DNA of 64,000 nucleotides. Source: JACVRW01 sp963728155 (lineage in GTDB: Bacteria > Actinomycetota > Thermoleophilia > Solirubrobacterales > Thermoleophilaceae). Shown one piece after another: positions 1 to 7,736 of the stretch. Below the pieces are notes generated by a model. It saw only the letters and a program-made list of their open reading frames with translations, did no database searches and was not told the DNA's origin. A program made the position numbers and the translations under genes. The stretch's first letter is position 1. Each line of letters begins with the position of its first letter. The DNA lies in the NCBI GenBank assembly GCA_963728155.1, contig CAVSJF010000026.1, positions 124,001 to 188,000 on the forward strand, written 5' to 3'.

Positions 1-120
1 CCCGATCGCGCCGCCGAGCTGATCGCCGCCGGCTCGGAGCCCTTGAACGACCTGATGGCCGCGCTGCACCAGAAGGCGCTGGTGGGCGAGCTGCGCCGCC
101 AGCGCGCCGCCCGCGGCTAG
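1..120 (+). CDS. C-terminal fragment of an unidentified protein (5' end outside window)
   Basis: Frame 1 is open from the window edge to a TAG at 118-120 and encodes the last 39 residues of a protein, ending in a helical, Arg/Ala/Leu-rich tail (…ALVGELRRQRAARG). Codon use is GC-rich at third positions like neighbouring genes. The fragment is too short to assign a family. It converges on the alcohol dehydrogenase, and the two stop codons overlap. Confidence 0.55.
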   Translation, partial: PDRAAELIAAGSEPLNDLMAALHQKALVGELRRQRAARG

Positions 121-1223
121 CCGTAGGTGATGACTGAGCGGATGCCCTCTTGGCGCTCCATCGCCGCGAAGGCGTCGTTGACCTCGTCGAGCCTCAGGCG
201 CCGCGTGACCAGCGACTCCAGGTCGAGGTCGCCGGCCAGGTAGAGGTCCACCAGCTCGGGCACGCGGTCGCGGCCCTTGGCTCCTCCGAAGGAGGCGCCG
301 GCGATGCGCCGGCCGGTGATCAGGAAGCGCGGCACCACCTCGAGCACCTCGCCCTTGCCCGCCACTCCGGCGATGGTGCACAGGCCCCAGCCCATGCGCG
401 CCGACTCCACGGCCTGGCGCATCACGCCGACGATGCCGGTGGCCTCGAAGGTGTAGTCGGCGCCGAAGCCGTCGGTCATCTCCAGGATCTTCTCCACCGT
501 GTCGGGCCCGCCGACCATGGTGTCGGTGGCGCCCTGGCCGCGGGCGTGCTCGAGGCGCTCCTCGGAGAGGTCGACGGCGATGATCCGCTCGGCGCCCGAG
601 AGCCGGCAGCCGGCCACCGCGCCCAGGCCCACCAGCCCGGCTCCGAACACGACGCAGGTGGAGCCCGCCTCGACCTTGGCGATGTAGAGCGCGGCGCCGA
701 TGCCCGTGGTGGCACCACAGGCCAGCGTGCACACCACGTCGAGCGGCGCGTCGGGGTCGACCTTGGCCAGCGCGATCTCGGGGAGGACGGCGGCCTCCGC
801 GAAGGTGCTGGTGCCCATGAAGTGGCGGATGCGCTCGCCGTCGCGGTTGAGCCGCGTCGTGCCGTCGGGCAGGTGTCCCTGGTTCTGCTGGTCGCGGATG
901 GCGAGGCAGATGTTGGTCTTGTCCGAAACGCAGTGGACGCACTCGCGGCACTGCGGCGAGAAGAGCGTGACCACGTGGTCGCCGGGCGCCACGCTCGTCA
1001 CCCCTTCGCCCACGTCCTCGACCACGCCGGCACCCTCGTGGCCGAGCACGGTCGGCGCGTAGCCCGAGGGATCCGCTCCGCTCGCGGTGTAGAGGTCGGT
1101 GTGGCACACGCCGCAGGCGGCGAGGCGCACGAGCACCTCGCCCGGGCCGGGCCCGTCGAGCCCGACCTCCTGGACCACGAGCGGCTGGGCGAACTCCTCG
1201 AGAACGGCGGCGCGGATCTGCAT
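117..1223 (-). CDS. Zinc-dependent medium-chain alcohol dehydrogenase
   Basis: A 368-residue MDR-superfamily dehydrogenase, probably oxidising an alcohol or thiol-aldehyde adduct with NAD(P). Seen: catalytic-zinc elements CGVCHTDLY and GHEGAGVVEDVG; a four-cysteine structural-zinc lobe (CRECVHC…C, about residues 88-106); and the nucleotide-binding glycine motif GAGLVGLGAV. The zinc lobe and overall layout match class III/NDMA- or mycothiol-dependent formaldehyde dehydrogenases and their relatives, but substrate cannot be read from sequence. The ATG at 1223 (MQIRAAVLEE) is chosen because the frame upstream reads into the C-terminus of the CapA-like gene. Family assignment is firm; the subfamily is uncertain. 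Confidence 0.9.
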   Translation of the reverse strand: MQIRAAVLEEFAQPLVVQEVGLDGPGPGEVLVRLAACGVCHTDLYTASGADPSGYAPTVLGHEGAGVVEDVGEGVTSVAPGDHVVTLFSPQCRECVHCVSDKTNICLAIRDQQNQGHLPDGTTRLNRDGERIRHFMGTSTFAEAAVLPEIALAKVDPDAPLDVVCTLACGATTGIGAALYIAKVEAGSTCVVFGAGLVGLGAVAGCRLSGAERIIAVDLSEERLEHARGQGATDTMVGGPDTVEKILEMTDGFGADYTFEATGIVGVMRQAVESARMGWGLCTIAGVAGKGEVLEVVPRFLITGRRIAGASFGGAKGRDRVPELVDLYLAGDLDLESLVTRRLRLDEVNDAFAAMERQEGIRSVITYG

Positions 1224-1249
1224 GGGCCGCGACCCTAGCGAGCGCGGCC

Positions 1250-2352
1250 TCAGCCACGGGCGCCGGCCCGCGTAGCCGATGGTGCGCTCGCGCGAAACGC
1301 TGCTCGCGCGCACGATCTCGAAGCTCGGGATGTGCGACCTCGGTGGGCACGTAGCGCACGCGCTTGACGCCGATGCCGTTCGGACCGGACCGCAGCGCGA
1401 GCAGCACCACCATCCCGTCCTGGCTCTCGGGCGGGCAGCAGTTCGCGGTCTGGTTGGAGAGCAGGTTGCCCTCGCCGTAGACCACCGGCTTGCCGTTCAC
1501 TCGCCGGATCGGCTGCACCACGTGCACGTGCTGGCCGATCACCGCGGTCACGTCGGGCGAGGCGGTGAGCTTGCGGGCGACCGTGCGCTGGAACTCCGAG
1601 CGGCTCGTGCTGGTACTCGGTGCCCCAGTGCAGGCTCACGAGCACCACGTCGGCCCCGGCGCGACGAGCCCGGCGGGCGTCGGCGAGCATCCGTTTCGGG
1701 TCGGCCAGGTTCAGCCGCCAGCCCTCCTCGGGCGGCGTCAGGCCGGGAATGAGATCGGTGTAGGCCAGCAGGGCCACCTTCACGCCCTTCGCTTGGAGCA
1801 TCGCGGCACGCGGCGCGCTGGGGGAGGCGTTGGTTCCCGAGTGGGCCACCCCCACCCGGTCGAGGCGCTTGAGCGTGAAGTCGATGCCCTCGATGCCGCC
1901 GTCCAGCGAGTGGTTGGAGGCGGTGCTGCACGCGTCCCAGCCCGTCCAGGCGATCGCGCCGGCCAGGCCCTGCGGCGCCTGGAACACGGGCTCGCCCGAC
2001 GGCGTGCCGGCGGTCAGCGGCTGTTCGAGGTGGCAGATGCCCAGATCGGCCCGGCTCACGATCTGCTTCACCTGCTTCAGCATGGGCCGGAACTGGTAGC
2101 GCTCGCCGCCCCCGTAGGCCAGGGCCTGGGCGGAGACCGGGCCGTGGATGAGCAGGTCGCCGCTCACGGCGATCTTCAGCTTGACCGGGAGGTCCGCGTC
2201 GGTCTCGGCCGGCCTCTCGCTCGGCGCCGTCCTCTCCTCGCCGTGCCGCCGTCGTCGCCTGCGAGGGCGCCGACGCCTACCCCGGCAATGAGGGCGGGTA
2301 CGGCCAGAGCCACGATGCGCCGCCGCCAGAACGTACGTTGGCGGGCGTCCAC
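1250..2352 (-). CDS. CapA-like (poly-gamma-glutamate synthesis family) protein, copy 1, frame-broken
   Basis: Reconstructed from overlapping frames. A GTG at 2352 opens a signal/anchor helix (WRRRIVALAVPALIAGVG). It is followed by SGDLLIHGP, CHLEQPL, a GWDACSTASNHSLD motif, LHWGTEY and GQHVHVVQPI, ending in a GEGNLLSNQT motif. These are the metallophosphatase-fold signatures of CapA/PgsA proteins, which are extracytoplasmic and act in polyglutamate or capsule synthesis. Frame breaks lie near 2240 and 1600 and probably near 1325, so the exact C-terminus is uncertain (1250 is the nearest stop). It starts 7 bases after the stop of copy 2, with which it forms a tandem paralogous pair. Assembly indels are more likely than true decay because every motif is intact. 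Confidence 0.7.
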
Positions 2353-2359
2353 CGGGTCG

Positions 2360-3375
2360 CTACCTGACCGGCTTCACCCGTGGCCGCCGTCCCGCGGTGG
2401 CGACCGTTCGGTTCCAGGATGTCGAGCCCGGGCTCGCCGGAAGCACCCGGTAGTCGGGATGGCGGACGTAGGTGGGCACGTAGCGCACGCGGCGTGCCCT
2501 CACCTTGCCGTCCGCGGCCACGAAGTCGATCAGGGCGACCAGGCCGTCCTGCGCCTCGGCCGGGCAGCACGCCGCCGTCTGGTTGGAGACCAGGTTGCCC
2601 TCGCCGAACACCACGGGCTTGCCGTTGATGAAGCGGATGGGCTGGACCACGTGCACGTGCTGGCCGACCACGGCGGATATGAGCGGGGACTTGGTGAGGC
2701 GCCGGGCCAACGACAGCTGGGAAGGGCTGACTTCGTGGACGTACTCGTCGCCCCAGTGGAGGTTCACGATCGCCGTGTCGGCGCCCTGGCGGTGGGCCCT
2801 CCTGGCCTCGGAGAGGATGGCTTTCGCGCTTGCGAAGTTGACCGCCCACGGGGTCGGCACCGCCTGCCCGTTGCTCACCGCCGTGTAGGAGAGAAAGGCG
2901 ATCTTGGTGTCCTTGACGGTCAGGATCGTCGGGCGCCCGCGCTCCTGCGCCGAGCGCGCCGTGCCGGTGTGCGCGAGGCCGGCGCGGTCGAGGGCCTCGA
3001 GCGTGGTGCGCACGCCGTAGCTGCCGGCGTCGAGCGAGTGGTTGGACGCGGTGCTGCAAGCGTCCCAGCCCACCGGTCTTGATCGAGCCGGCCAGGCCGG
3101 GCGGGGTGCGAAACGAGGGATAGCCCTGCACCGGGCCGGGCACGAGCGGGGTCTCGACGTGGCAGAGGGCCAGGTCGGCGCCGGCGATGCGCCCACGGAT
3201 CGAGCGGAACATGGGCGCGAAGTCATAGCGCCGCGCCGTTCCCGTAGGCCAAGGCCTGAGCCGCCACGGGAGAGTGGATCAGAAAGTCGCCGGAGGCGGC
3301 GACGGTGAAGCGCTCGGGCGGGGCCCCGACCCCCTGGGACCACGCGAGCGCAAAGGCGACGAGGGCGACCTTCAT
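2360..3375 (-). CDS. CapA-like (poly-gamma-glutamate synthesis family) protein, copy 2, frame-broken
   Basis: Starts at ATG 3375 (MKVALVAFALAWSQG, a short secretion signal). The product carries ASGDFLIHSP, CHVETPL, GWDACSTASNHSLD, LHWGDEY, GQHVHVVQPI and GEGNLVSNQT, the same order as copy 1. The last 230 residues are one clean frame to the stop at 2360. Single extra bases near 3228 (between NGA and RYDF) and near 3075 (between SIKT and GWDAC) break the N-terminal part. Known: CapA/PgsA proteins are membrane-anchored metallophosphatase-fold enzymes of capsule/polyglutamate export. Inferred: two diverged copies cotranscribed leftward, function presumably at the cell surface. No capBC ligase genes are in the window. 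Confidence 0.75.
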
Positions 3376-3420
3376 GCCTGGCCCGCGAGGGTGGCAGATT
3401 TGTTACGCCGGCGCTGGTCC

Positions 3421-3438
3421 CTGGTCGCATACGACCAG
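3421..3438. promoter_or_regulatory. 18-bp dyad upstream of the AbiEi/DUF559-type gene
   Basis: CTGGTCG-CATA-CGACCAG is a perfect 7-bp inverted repeat ending 13 bases before ATG 3452 and 45 bases from the divergent CapA start. AbiEi-type antitoxins are known to bind inverted repeats at their own promoter, so autoregulation is a plausible inference; the site could equally belong to another repressor. Confidence 0.45.
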
Positions 3439-3451
3439 CAATGATCGGGCC

Positions 3452-4417
3452 ATGGACGGTGAGGGGGTAATTGAGCCCCATAGTGGGGCCCAATCGCACT
3501 CTCGGCGGCCGGATGCCCTGATTGCCGAGCTTTCCGACCGCCAGCACGGTGTGGTTGCTCGCCGGCAGCTGCTCGAGCTGGGCATCGGCCGGAGGGCGAT
3601 CGGGCACCGATTGGAGCGAAGAAGGCTGCGAGAAGTTCATCGCGGCGTTTACGCAGTGGGCAGTCGACGCCTGACACGGTCGGGCACCTGGATGGCGGCG
3701 GTGCTCGCTTGCGGGCCGGATGCCGCGCTGAGTCATCGCTCGGCGGCTGCGCTGTGGGGTATTCGCCGCGGAGACCCGGTCCGGACCGAGGTCAGCGCCC
3801 CCGGATGGGCCGGTCGACGCAAGGGCATCCGAGCCCACCGGGCGGTGCTCCAACCCGACGAGATCACCATGGTGGACGGCATCCCGGTAACAACCGCGCG
3901 CGCACGATCTTCGACCTGGCTGCCGTCGTGAGCCGCCACGAAGACGAGAGAGCCATGGAGGAAGCCGAGGCGCGGCGGCTCTCCGACCACACTCCCCTGG
4001 CTGCTCTCGTCGCGCGGTACCCCGGGCGACGAGGGACCGCAACCCTCAAGGACATCATGCGCGCGGAGCAGCGCTCAGCAGGCATCACCCGCAGCGAACT
4101 CGAGGATCGCTTTCTGCGCTTCCTTGCCGAGCGTGGGCTCCCGCCGCCCGCCCCCAATGCCTGGCTCCACCTCGAAGAACACTGGATCGAAGGGGACTGC
4201 GTCTGGGCCGAGCATCGGCTCGTCGTAGAGCTGGACAGCTGGCGGCACCACAACAGCAAGGGCGCGTTCAGGCGCGACCGCGCGCGCGACCGGCGCCTCA
4301 GGGTCGCCGAGTGGGAGCCGATTCGCGTGACTGCATGGGACCTCGAGGAGGACCCCGACAGGCTCTGCGGCCGAGCTCGCCGACCTGCTCACCAGCGCAC
4401 GTCGTGCCACTCCATGA
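3452..4417 (+). CDS. AbiEi-like wHTH plus DUF559 nuclease-fold protein, copy 1, frame-broken
   Basis: Product of about 320 residues. The N-terminal winged-helix segment (ALIAELSDRQHGVVARRQL…, then HRGVYAVG and ALSHRSAAALWG) is typical of AbiEi-type type IV antitoxin/transcription regulators. The C-terminal part (RLVVELDSWRHH…RDRARDRRLRVAEWEPIRVT) has the D/E-x-D…R-D pattern of DUF559, a PD-(D/E)XK nuclease-like fold. One base is missing near 3893 and one is extra near 4365; reading through gives an end at TGA 4415-4417. A paralogue lies at 26929-27892. No AbiEii toxin is adjacent, so it is a solo protein. DNA binding is likely; nuclease activity is unproven. Confidence 0.75.
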
Positions 4418-5162
4418 CGCCGTAACCGCTCTCCAGCTCGAGCCCGCCCGGGAGCGTCCCGGCGAACGAGCCGAAGGGCTGGCGGTAGTCGCTGCGCACG
4501 ATCAGCCGGTTGGTGTGGTCCTCGCGCGCCGACCACTCGGTGAAGCTCAGGTCGCCCACCCGCGAGAGGTCGGCGGCGAACTCCACCGGGCCGACCTCGT
4601 GGGGCGAGCCCTCGATCCATACCGTGCGCTCGCTGCCGGCCGGCGCGTCGTGCACGCCGTCGACCAGGTTCCAGGCCACCGGCCGGCCATCGCGCGCACG
4701 GCCCACGCCGGCCGACCAGCGCCACGAGGTGCGCCGGGCGTGGTAGCCGGCGGAATCGTCGACGAAGCCAAAAGGACCGTCGAACGCCAGCTCACGGCCC
4801 GCCACCCTTACCTGCCCTCTCACCGCGATCCCGGCCTGCTTTCGCGTCCAGATGTAGGAGCGGCCGTGGCCCGACACCACCTCGACGCCGGGACCCTCCT
4901 CCAGCGAGAAGAGATCGACCACCCCGTCGCCAGGACGCGGCCCTTCGTACAGCGAGCCGTCGGGCAGCGCCACGGCCCACCAGCGCTGCAGCATCCCGGC
5001 CACCCGGGCGCGGCCGATGCACAGCATCAGCTCCGGCGAGTAGACGGCCACATAGCGCCAGCGCTTCAGCGGCCGGCGGTCGCGCACGAGCGGCATCCGC
5101 TCCGGGGGCAGGGGAAGCCCCAGCGAGCGGACGGCGGCACCGCGAACCGGTAGTTTCGGCAT
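4389..5162 (-). CDS. DUF2804 family protein
   Basis: A 257-residue protein starting at ATG 5162 (MPKLPVRG). The sequence is Trp- and Arg-rich with alternating beta-type segments (RRWRYVAVYSPELML, FGFVDDSAGYHARRTSWRWSAG, GVHDAPAGSERTVWIEG), as in DUF2804 proteins, a lipocalin/beta-barrel-like family of unknown function common in actinobacteria. No signal peptide is visible, so a cytoplasmic location is likely. It overlaps the convergent AbiEi-like gene by 29 bases. Its promoter region is shared with the nitrilase-TetR operon, and its predicted -35 (TTGACT, reading leftward) lies inside the TetR-type operator, so co-regulation by that TetR is a reasonable inference. Confidence 0.75.
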   Translation of the reverse strand: MPKLPVRGAAVRSLGLPLPPERMPLVRDRRPLKRWRYVAVYSPELMLCIGRARVAGMLQRWWAVALPDGSLYEGPRPGDGVVDLFSLEEGPGVEVVSGHGRSYIWTRKQAGIAVRGQVRVAGRELAFDGPFGFVDDSAGYHARRTSWRWSAGVGRARDGRPVAWNLVDGVHDAPAGSERTVWIEGSPHEVGPVEFAADLSRVGDLSFTEWSAREDHTNRLIVRSDYRQPFGSFAGTLPGGLELESGYGVMEWHDVRW

Positions 5163-5170
5163 TCCCGCGC

Positions 5171-5199
5171 AGTACACTCCAGATTGACTGGTCAGTCAA
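5171..5199. promoter_or_regulatory. Overlapping divergent promoters for DUF2804 and nitrilase-TetR genes
   Basis: Leftward: TTGACT (complement of 5194-5199), a 17-base spacer and TGTACT (complement of 5171-5176) give a good sigma-70-like promoter for the DUF2804 gene. Rightward: TACACT at 5173-5178 is a candidate -10 with no strong -35. Start sites are predicted, not mapped. Confidence 0.5.
5184..5199. promoter_or_regulatory. TetR-family operator (predicted)
   Basis: TTGACTG-GT-CAGTCAA is a perfect 7-bp inverted repeat with a 2-base centre. Its TGACnG…CnGTCA outline resembles operators of FadR-type TetR repressors, and the operon it heads encodes a FadR-like TetR protein at 6054-6670. It overlaps the leftward -35 and the rightward +1 region, so occupancy should block both promoters. 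Confidence 0.65.
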
Positions 5200-5215
5200 C
5201 GAGGGAGGGAGCGCT

Positions 5216-6039
5216 CTGCGCGCCGCGGCAGTCCAGCTCGAATGCACCACTGACGTCGATCGCAACCTCGAAGAGGCGCAGCGGCTCGTCCGCGCGGCCG
5301 CGGACGACGGCGCCGAGCTCGTCGTCCTCCCCGAGCGCCTCGACATCCGCGGCGCGCCGTGCGCAGTACGCGGCGGTCGCGGAGGGCCTGGACGGCCACG
5401 TCGTCGGCTGGGCCCGCGGGCTCGCCGCGCGAGCTGGGCATAGACCTCGTGGCGGGCTCGATCGCCGAGAGGCGCGAGGGTCACGAGCGCGTGGCCAATA
5501 CCTCGGTTCACGCCGGCCCCGACGGCGAGATCAAGGCGGTCTACCGCAAGATCCACATGTTCGACGTGGAGGTGGGCGGCGTCGAGTACCGCGAGTCCGA
5601 GTACTCCGAGCCCGCGCGAGGAGATCGTCCTGTCGGAGACGGCGGACGGCGTGGGCCTCGGGCTGACCGTCTGCTACGACCTGCGCTTCCCCGAGCTCTA
5701 CCGGATCCTCGCGCTGCGGGGAGCCCGCATCGTCACCGTGCCCGGCGAACTTCACCCGCGTGACCGGCGAGGCGCACTGGGAGGTGCTGCTGCGCGCGCG
5801 GGCCATCGAGAACCAGGTGTTCGTGATCGCGCCCGGACAGGGCCGCGGCACCGGCCCCGAGACCGACAGCTACGGCAACTCGATGATCGTCGACCCGTGG
5901 GGCGAGGTGCTCGCTCGGGCGGGCGGCGAAGGAGCATGCGTCGTGGCCGCCGAGCTCGACCTCGCGCGACAGGACGAGATCCGCGAGAAGCTGCCCAGCC
6001 TGGCCAACCGCGTGGCCGGGGCGTACCGCTGGCCCGTAG
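5216..6039 (+). CDS. Nitrilase-superfamily amidohydrolase, frame-broken
   Basis: A carbon-nitrogen hydrolase assembled from four frames. Seen: AAAVQLECTTDVDRNLEEA; the Glu region LVVLPERL; the catalytic Lys region AVYRKIHMFDVE; the Cys region LGLTVCYDLRFPELYR; and the substrate-side LLRARAIENQVFVIAP. This is the Glu-Lys-Cys triad layout of omega-amidase/deaminated-glutathione-amidase-type enzymes. Extra bases at about 5350, 5435, 5620 and 5745 split it, and a further one near 6034 would place the end at TAG 6037-6039 after YRWP. The apparent start is CTG 5216, preceded by GAGGGAGGGAG; no ATG/GTG is in frame. It heads the operon containing the TetR gene and sits beside the predicted TetR operator. 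Substrate unknown. Confidence 0.8.
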
Positions 6040-6043
6040 GAGG
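6038..6043 (+). promoter_or_regulatory. Ribosome binding site deciding the TetR start
   Basis: AGGAGG lies 10 bases before GTG 6054. It supports a separate TetR gene, although the raw frame runs on from the nitrilase without a stop. Confidence 0.6.
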
Positions 6044-6053
6044 CGCCGGTCTC

Positions 6054-6670
6054 GTGAAGGCCGCCGCCGTCGACAAGCGCCGCATGATCCTCGACGCCGC
6101 TGTGCGCGTCTTCGCCACCCGCGGCTTTCACCACTGCCGCGTCTCCGACGTGGCCGACGAGGCCGGCGTGGCCTACGGGCTCGTCTACCACTACTTCAGC
6201 TCCAAGGAGGAGATCCTCAACACCCTCTTCCTCGAGCGCTGGCAGATCATGCTCGACGCGATCGCCGAGATCGACTCGCGGGAGGTGCCGGCGCGCGACA
6301 AGCTCTACGGGGTCGCGGGCTTCATCATCGATTCCTACCGCCACGACCCCGACCTGATGAAGGTGATCATCGTCGAGGTCACCCGCGCCGCCAACTCGTT
6401 CGGCGCGCTGCACCTGGCGCGCATCCGCGAGGCCTACGCGGGCATCGCGAACATCGTCGAGTCGGCGCGCGAGCGAGGGCTCGTTCAAGTCGGCGCATCC
6501 CGTCCGAGTTCGCGGCGATGTGCTTCTACGGGGCGATCGAGCAGCTGCTGACGGGATGGATCTTCGAGGTGCTTCCGCGCACCGACGAGGAGTTCGAGCG
6601 AGCCAAGGGGCTGGTGGTGGAGGCCATCTGCGGCGGCCTCGAGTCGGCTCACAACGGCGCGTCTGGTTGA
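6054..6670 (+). CDS. TetR/FadR-type transcriptional repressor, frame-broken
   Basis: About 205 residues. The N-terminal TetR helix-turn-helix is clear (KRRMILDAAVRVFATRGF, then VSDVADEAGVAYGLVYHYF and SSKEEIL). The C-terminal ligand domain ends FYGAIEQLLTGWIF, the pattern of FadR-like TetR proteins that sense acyl-CoAs. The frame changes near 6490, between ERGL and IPSEFAAM, by one missing base or two extra. Start GTG 6054 is chosen from the AGGAGG upstream. Inferred: it binds the palindrome at 5184-5199, controlling its own operon and the divergent DUF2804 gene, in response to an acyl-CoA or similar ligand. Confidence 0.8.
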
Positions 6671-6683
6671 ATCCCGCCCGCCG

Positions 6684-6824
6684 ATGAACAATGACCTCAC
6701 CAAGCGGCTCATGTGGACCGGCCTGCTGGCCGGCCTGGGCGCGCTCTCGTCGATCGTCGCCAATCGGCTGGCCACCGCGCTATGGCTGCGGCTCTTCAAG
6801 GAAGACCCGCCGGTCGACCGATGA
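6684..6824 (+). CDS. Small membrane protein, 46 aa (DUF4235-like)
   Basis: MNNDLTKRLMWTGLLAGLGA… has one hydrophobic helix (LLAGLGALSSIVANRLATALW) and a polar tail KEDPPVDR. Length and the A-x-x-LW…DPP pattern recall short DUF4235-type actinobacterial proteins; the match is suggestive only. Its stop overlaps the next start (ATGA at 6821), and it is the first gene of a coupled four-gene cassette just downstream of the TetR gene. Function unknown; probably membrane-associated. Confidence 0.6.
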   Translation: MNNDLTKRLMWTGLLAGLGALSSIVANRLATALWLRLFKEDPPVDR

Positions 6825-7024
6825 GCGACGAGTCCGATCAGGCCCCGACCGCCGGCGCCGGCGCCGTCAACCAGGGCGCGACCGGCTCGCGGCCGATGGG
6901 TGAGAGCCCGCTCAGCGTCAAGAGCGAGAGCGACGCATTCTCCGAGCGCCCGGAGGCCTTCGTCGGCGGCGCGTTCGCCGGCGGGTTCGCGCTCGCCGTG
7001 ATCCTGAGAAGGCTGACGCGATGA
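6821..7024 (+). CDS. Small protein with C-terminal hydrophobic helix, 67 aa
   Basis: A polar, disordered first half (SDESDQAPTAGAGAVNQG) precedes a Gly/Ala-rich hydrophobic segment (AFVGGAFAGGFALAVIL) and a basic end (RRLTR). This looks like a C-tail-anchored membrane protein. Both ends overlap neighbours through ATGA, so it is translationally coupled to the upstream 46-aa protein and to the holin-superfamily gene. I do not recognise the family. Confidence 0.65.
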   Translation: MSDESDQAPTAGAGAVNQGATGSRPMGESPLSVKSESDAFSERPEAFVGGAFAGGFALAVILRRLTR

Positions 7025-7497
7025 GCTTCGACGACGGCGGACGCCCGCCGACCGCGGAGAAGAAGCTCGGCGAGATCGTCACCGAGGTGACCGAGAAGGC
7101 CTCGCTGCTCGTCCGCCAAGAGGTCGAGCTGGCCAAGGCCGAGGTCACCGACAAGCTCACCAAGCTCGGGCGGGGCGCGGCGGCCGCCGCGGCCGCGGGC
7201 GTCTTCCTCGTGTTCGGCGTGACGATGTTCTTCCATTTCTCGGCCTGGATCATCAACGACCTGTTCGACTGGAACAGCGTCTGGCCCGGCTTCCTCATTG
7301 TCACGGTCGTCCTTTTCATCCTCGCGGCCATCGCCGGCTTCCTGGCGTACCGCTTCTTCAAGAAGGGCTCTCCGCCCATCCCGCAGATGGCCATTGACGA
7401 GGCGAAGGCGACCCGCGCGCAGTTCGAGACCCAAAAGATCGAGCGCGACCAGGTGAGCCGCTCGCTCGAGCGCGGCGAGGAGATCAAGACGAGCTGA
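7021..7497 (+). CDS. Putative actinobacterial holin-X/phage-holin superfamily membrane protein
   Basis: 158 residues. An amphipathic N-terminal helix (KLGEIVTEVTEKASLLVRQEVELAKAE is the family hallmark region, residues 16-42) is followed by two membrane helices (about residues 58-80 and 95-120, with AYRFFKKG at the exit) and a charged C-terminal helix. Known: Phage_holin_3_6/holin-X proteins occur chromosomally in actinobacteria beside DUF3618 proteins and are not phage lysis genes. Inferred role: envelope or stress-related membrane assembly with its coupled neighbours. Confidence 0.8.
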   Translation: MSFDDGGRPPTAEKKLGEIVTEVTEKASLLVRQEVELAKAEVTDKLTKLGRGAAAAAAAGVFLVFGVTMFFHFSAWIINDLFDWNSVWPGFLIVTVVLFILAAIAGFLAYRFFKKGSPPIPQMAIDEAKATRAQFETQKIERDQVSRSLERGEEIKTS

Positions 7498-7736
7498 TGG
7501 CCACTCCCGCCCCGCAGACGCCGGAGATGATTCGCTCCTCGATCGAGGAGACGCGAAAGGAGCTCGGCTTTTCGGTCAACGACCTGCGCTCGAAGGTCGC
7601 GGAGCTGACCGACTGGCGCCGCCAGCTGGTCGAGCACAAGAAGCCCGCGCTCATCGGCGCGGGCGTAGCCGGCTTCGTGATCGGCGGCGGCGTGGCCGCG
7701 ACGATCTCGCTTCTCACCGGGCGCCGCGGAAGCTGA
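7497..7736 (+). CDS. DUF3618 family small membrane protein
   Basis: 79 residues. The N-terminus has the family pattern IRSSIEETRKELGFSVNDLRSKV, here residues 12-34, followed by one membrane segment (ALIGAGVAGFVIGGGVAATI) and a short basic tail. Known: DUF3618 proteins accompany holin-X proteins in actinobacteria; function unknown. The start ATG overlaps the preceding TGA by one base. It is the last gene of the four-gene cassette. Confidence 0.8.
   Translation: MATPAPQTPEMIRSSIEETRKELGFSVNDLRSKVAELTDWRRQLVEHKKPALIGAGVAGFVIGGGVAATISLLTGRRGS

Noticed and set aside
150..1238. Long rightward reading frame opposite the alcohol dehydrogenase
   Set aside because: Its product is a His/Ala/Gly/Arg-rich translation typical of antisense frames in high-GC DNA, while the opposite strand has clear zinc-enzyme motifs.
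5760..6551. Nitrilase-TetR fusion protein
   Set aside because: The raw frame is continuous, but an AGGAGG precedes a GTG at 6054 and TAG 6037 ends the nitrilase after one further indel; two separate genes fit both families' lengths.
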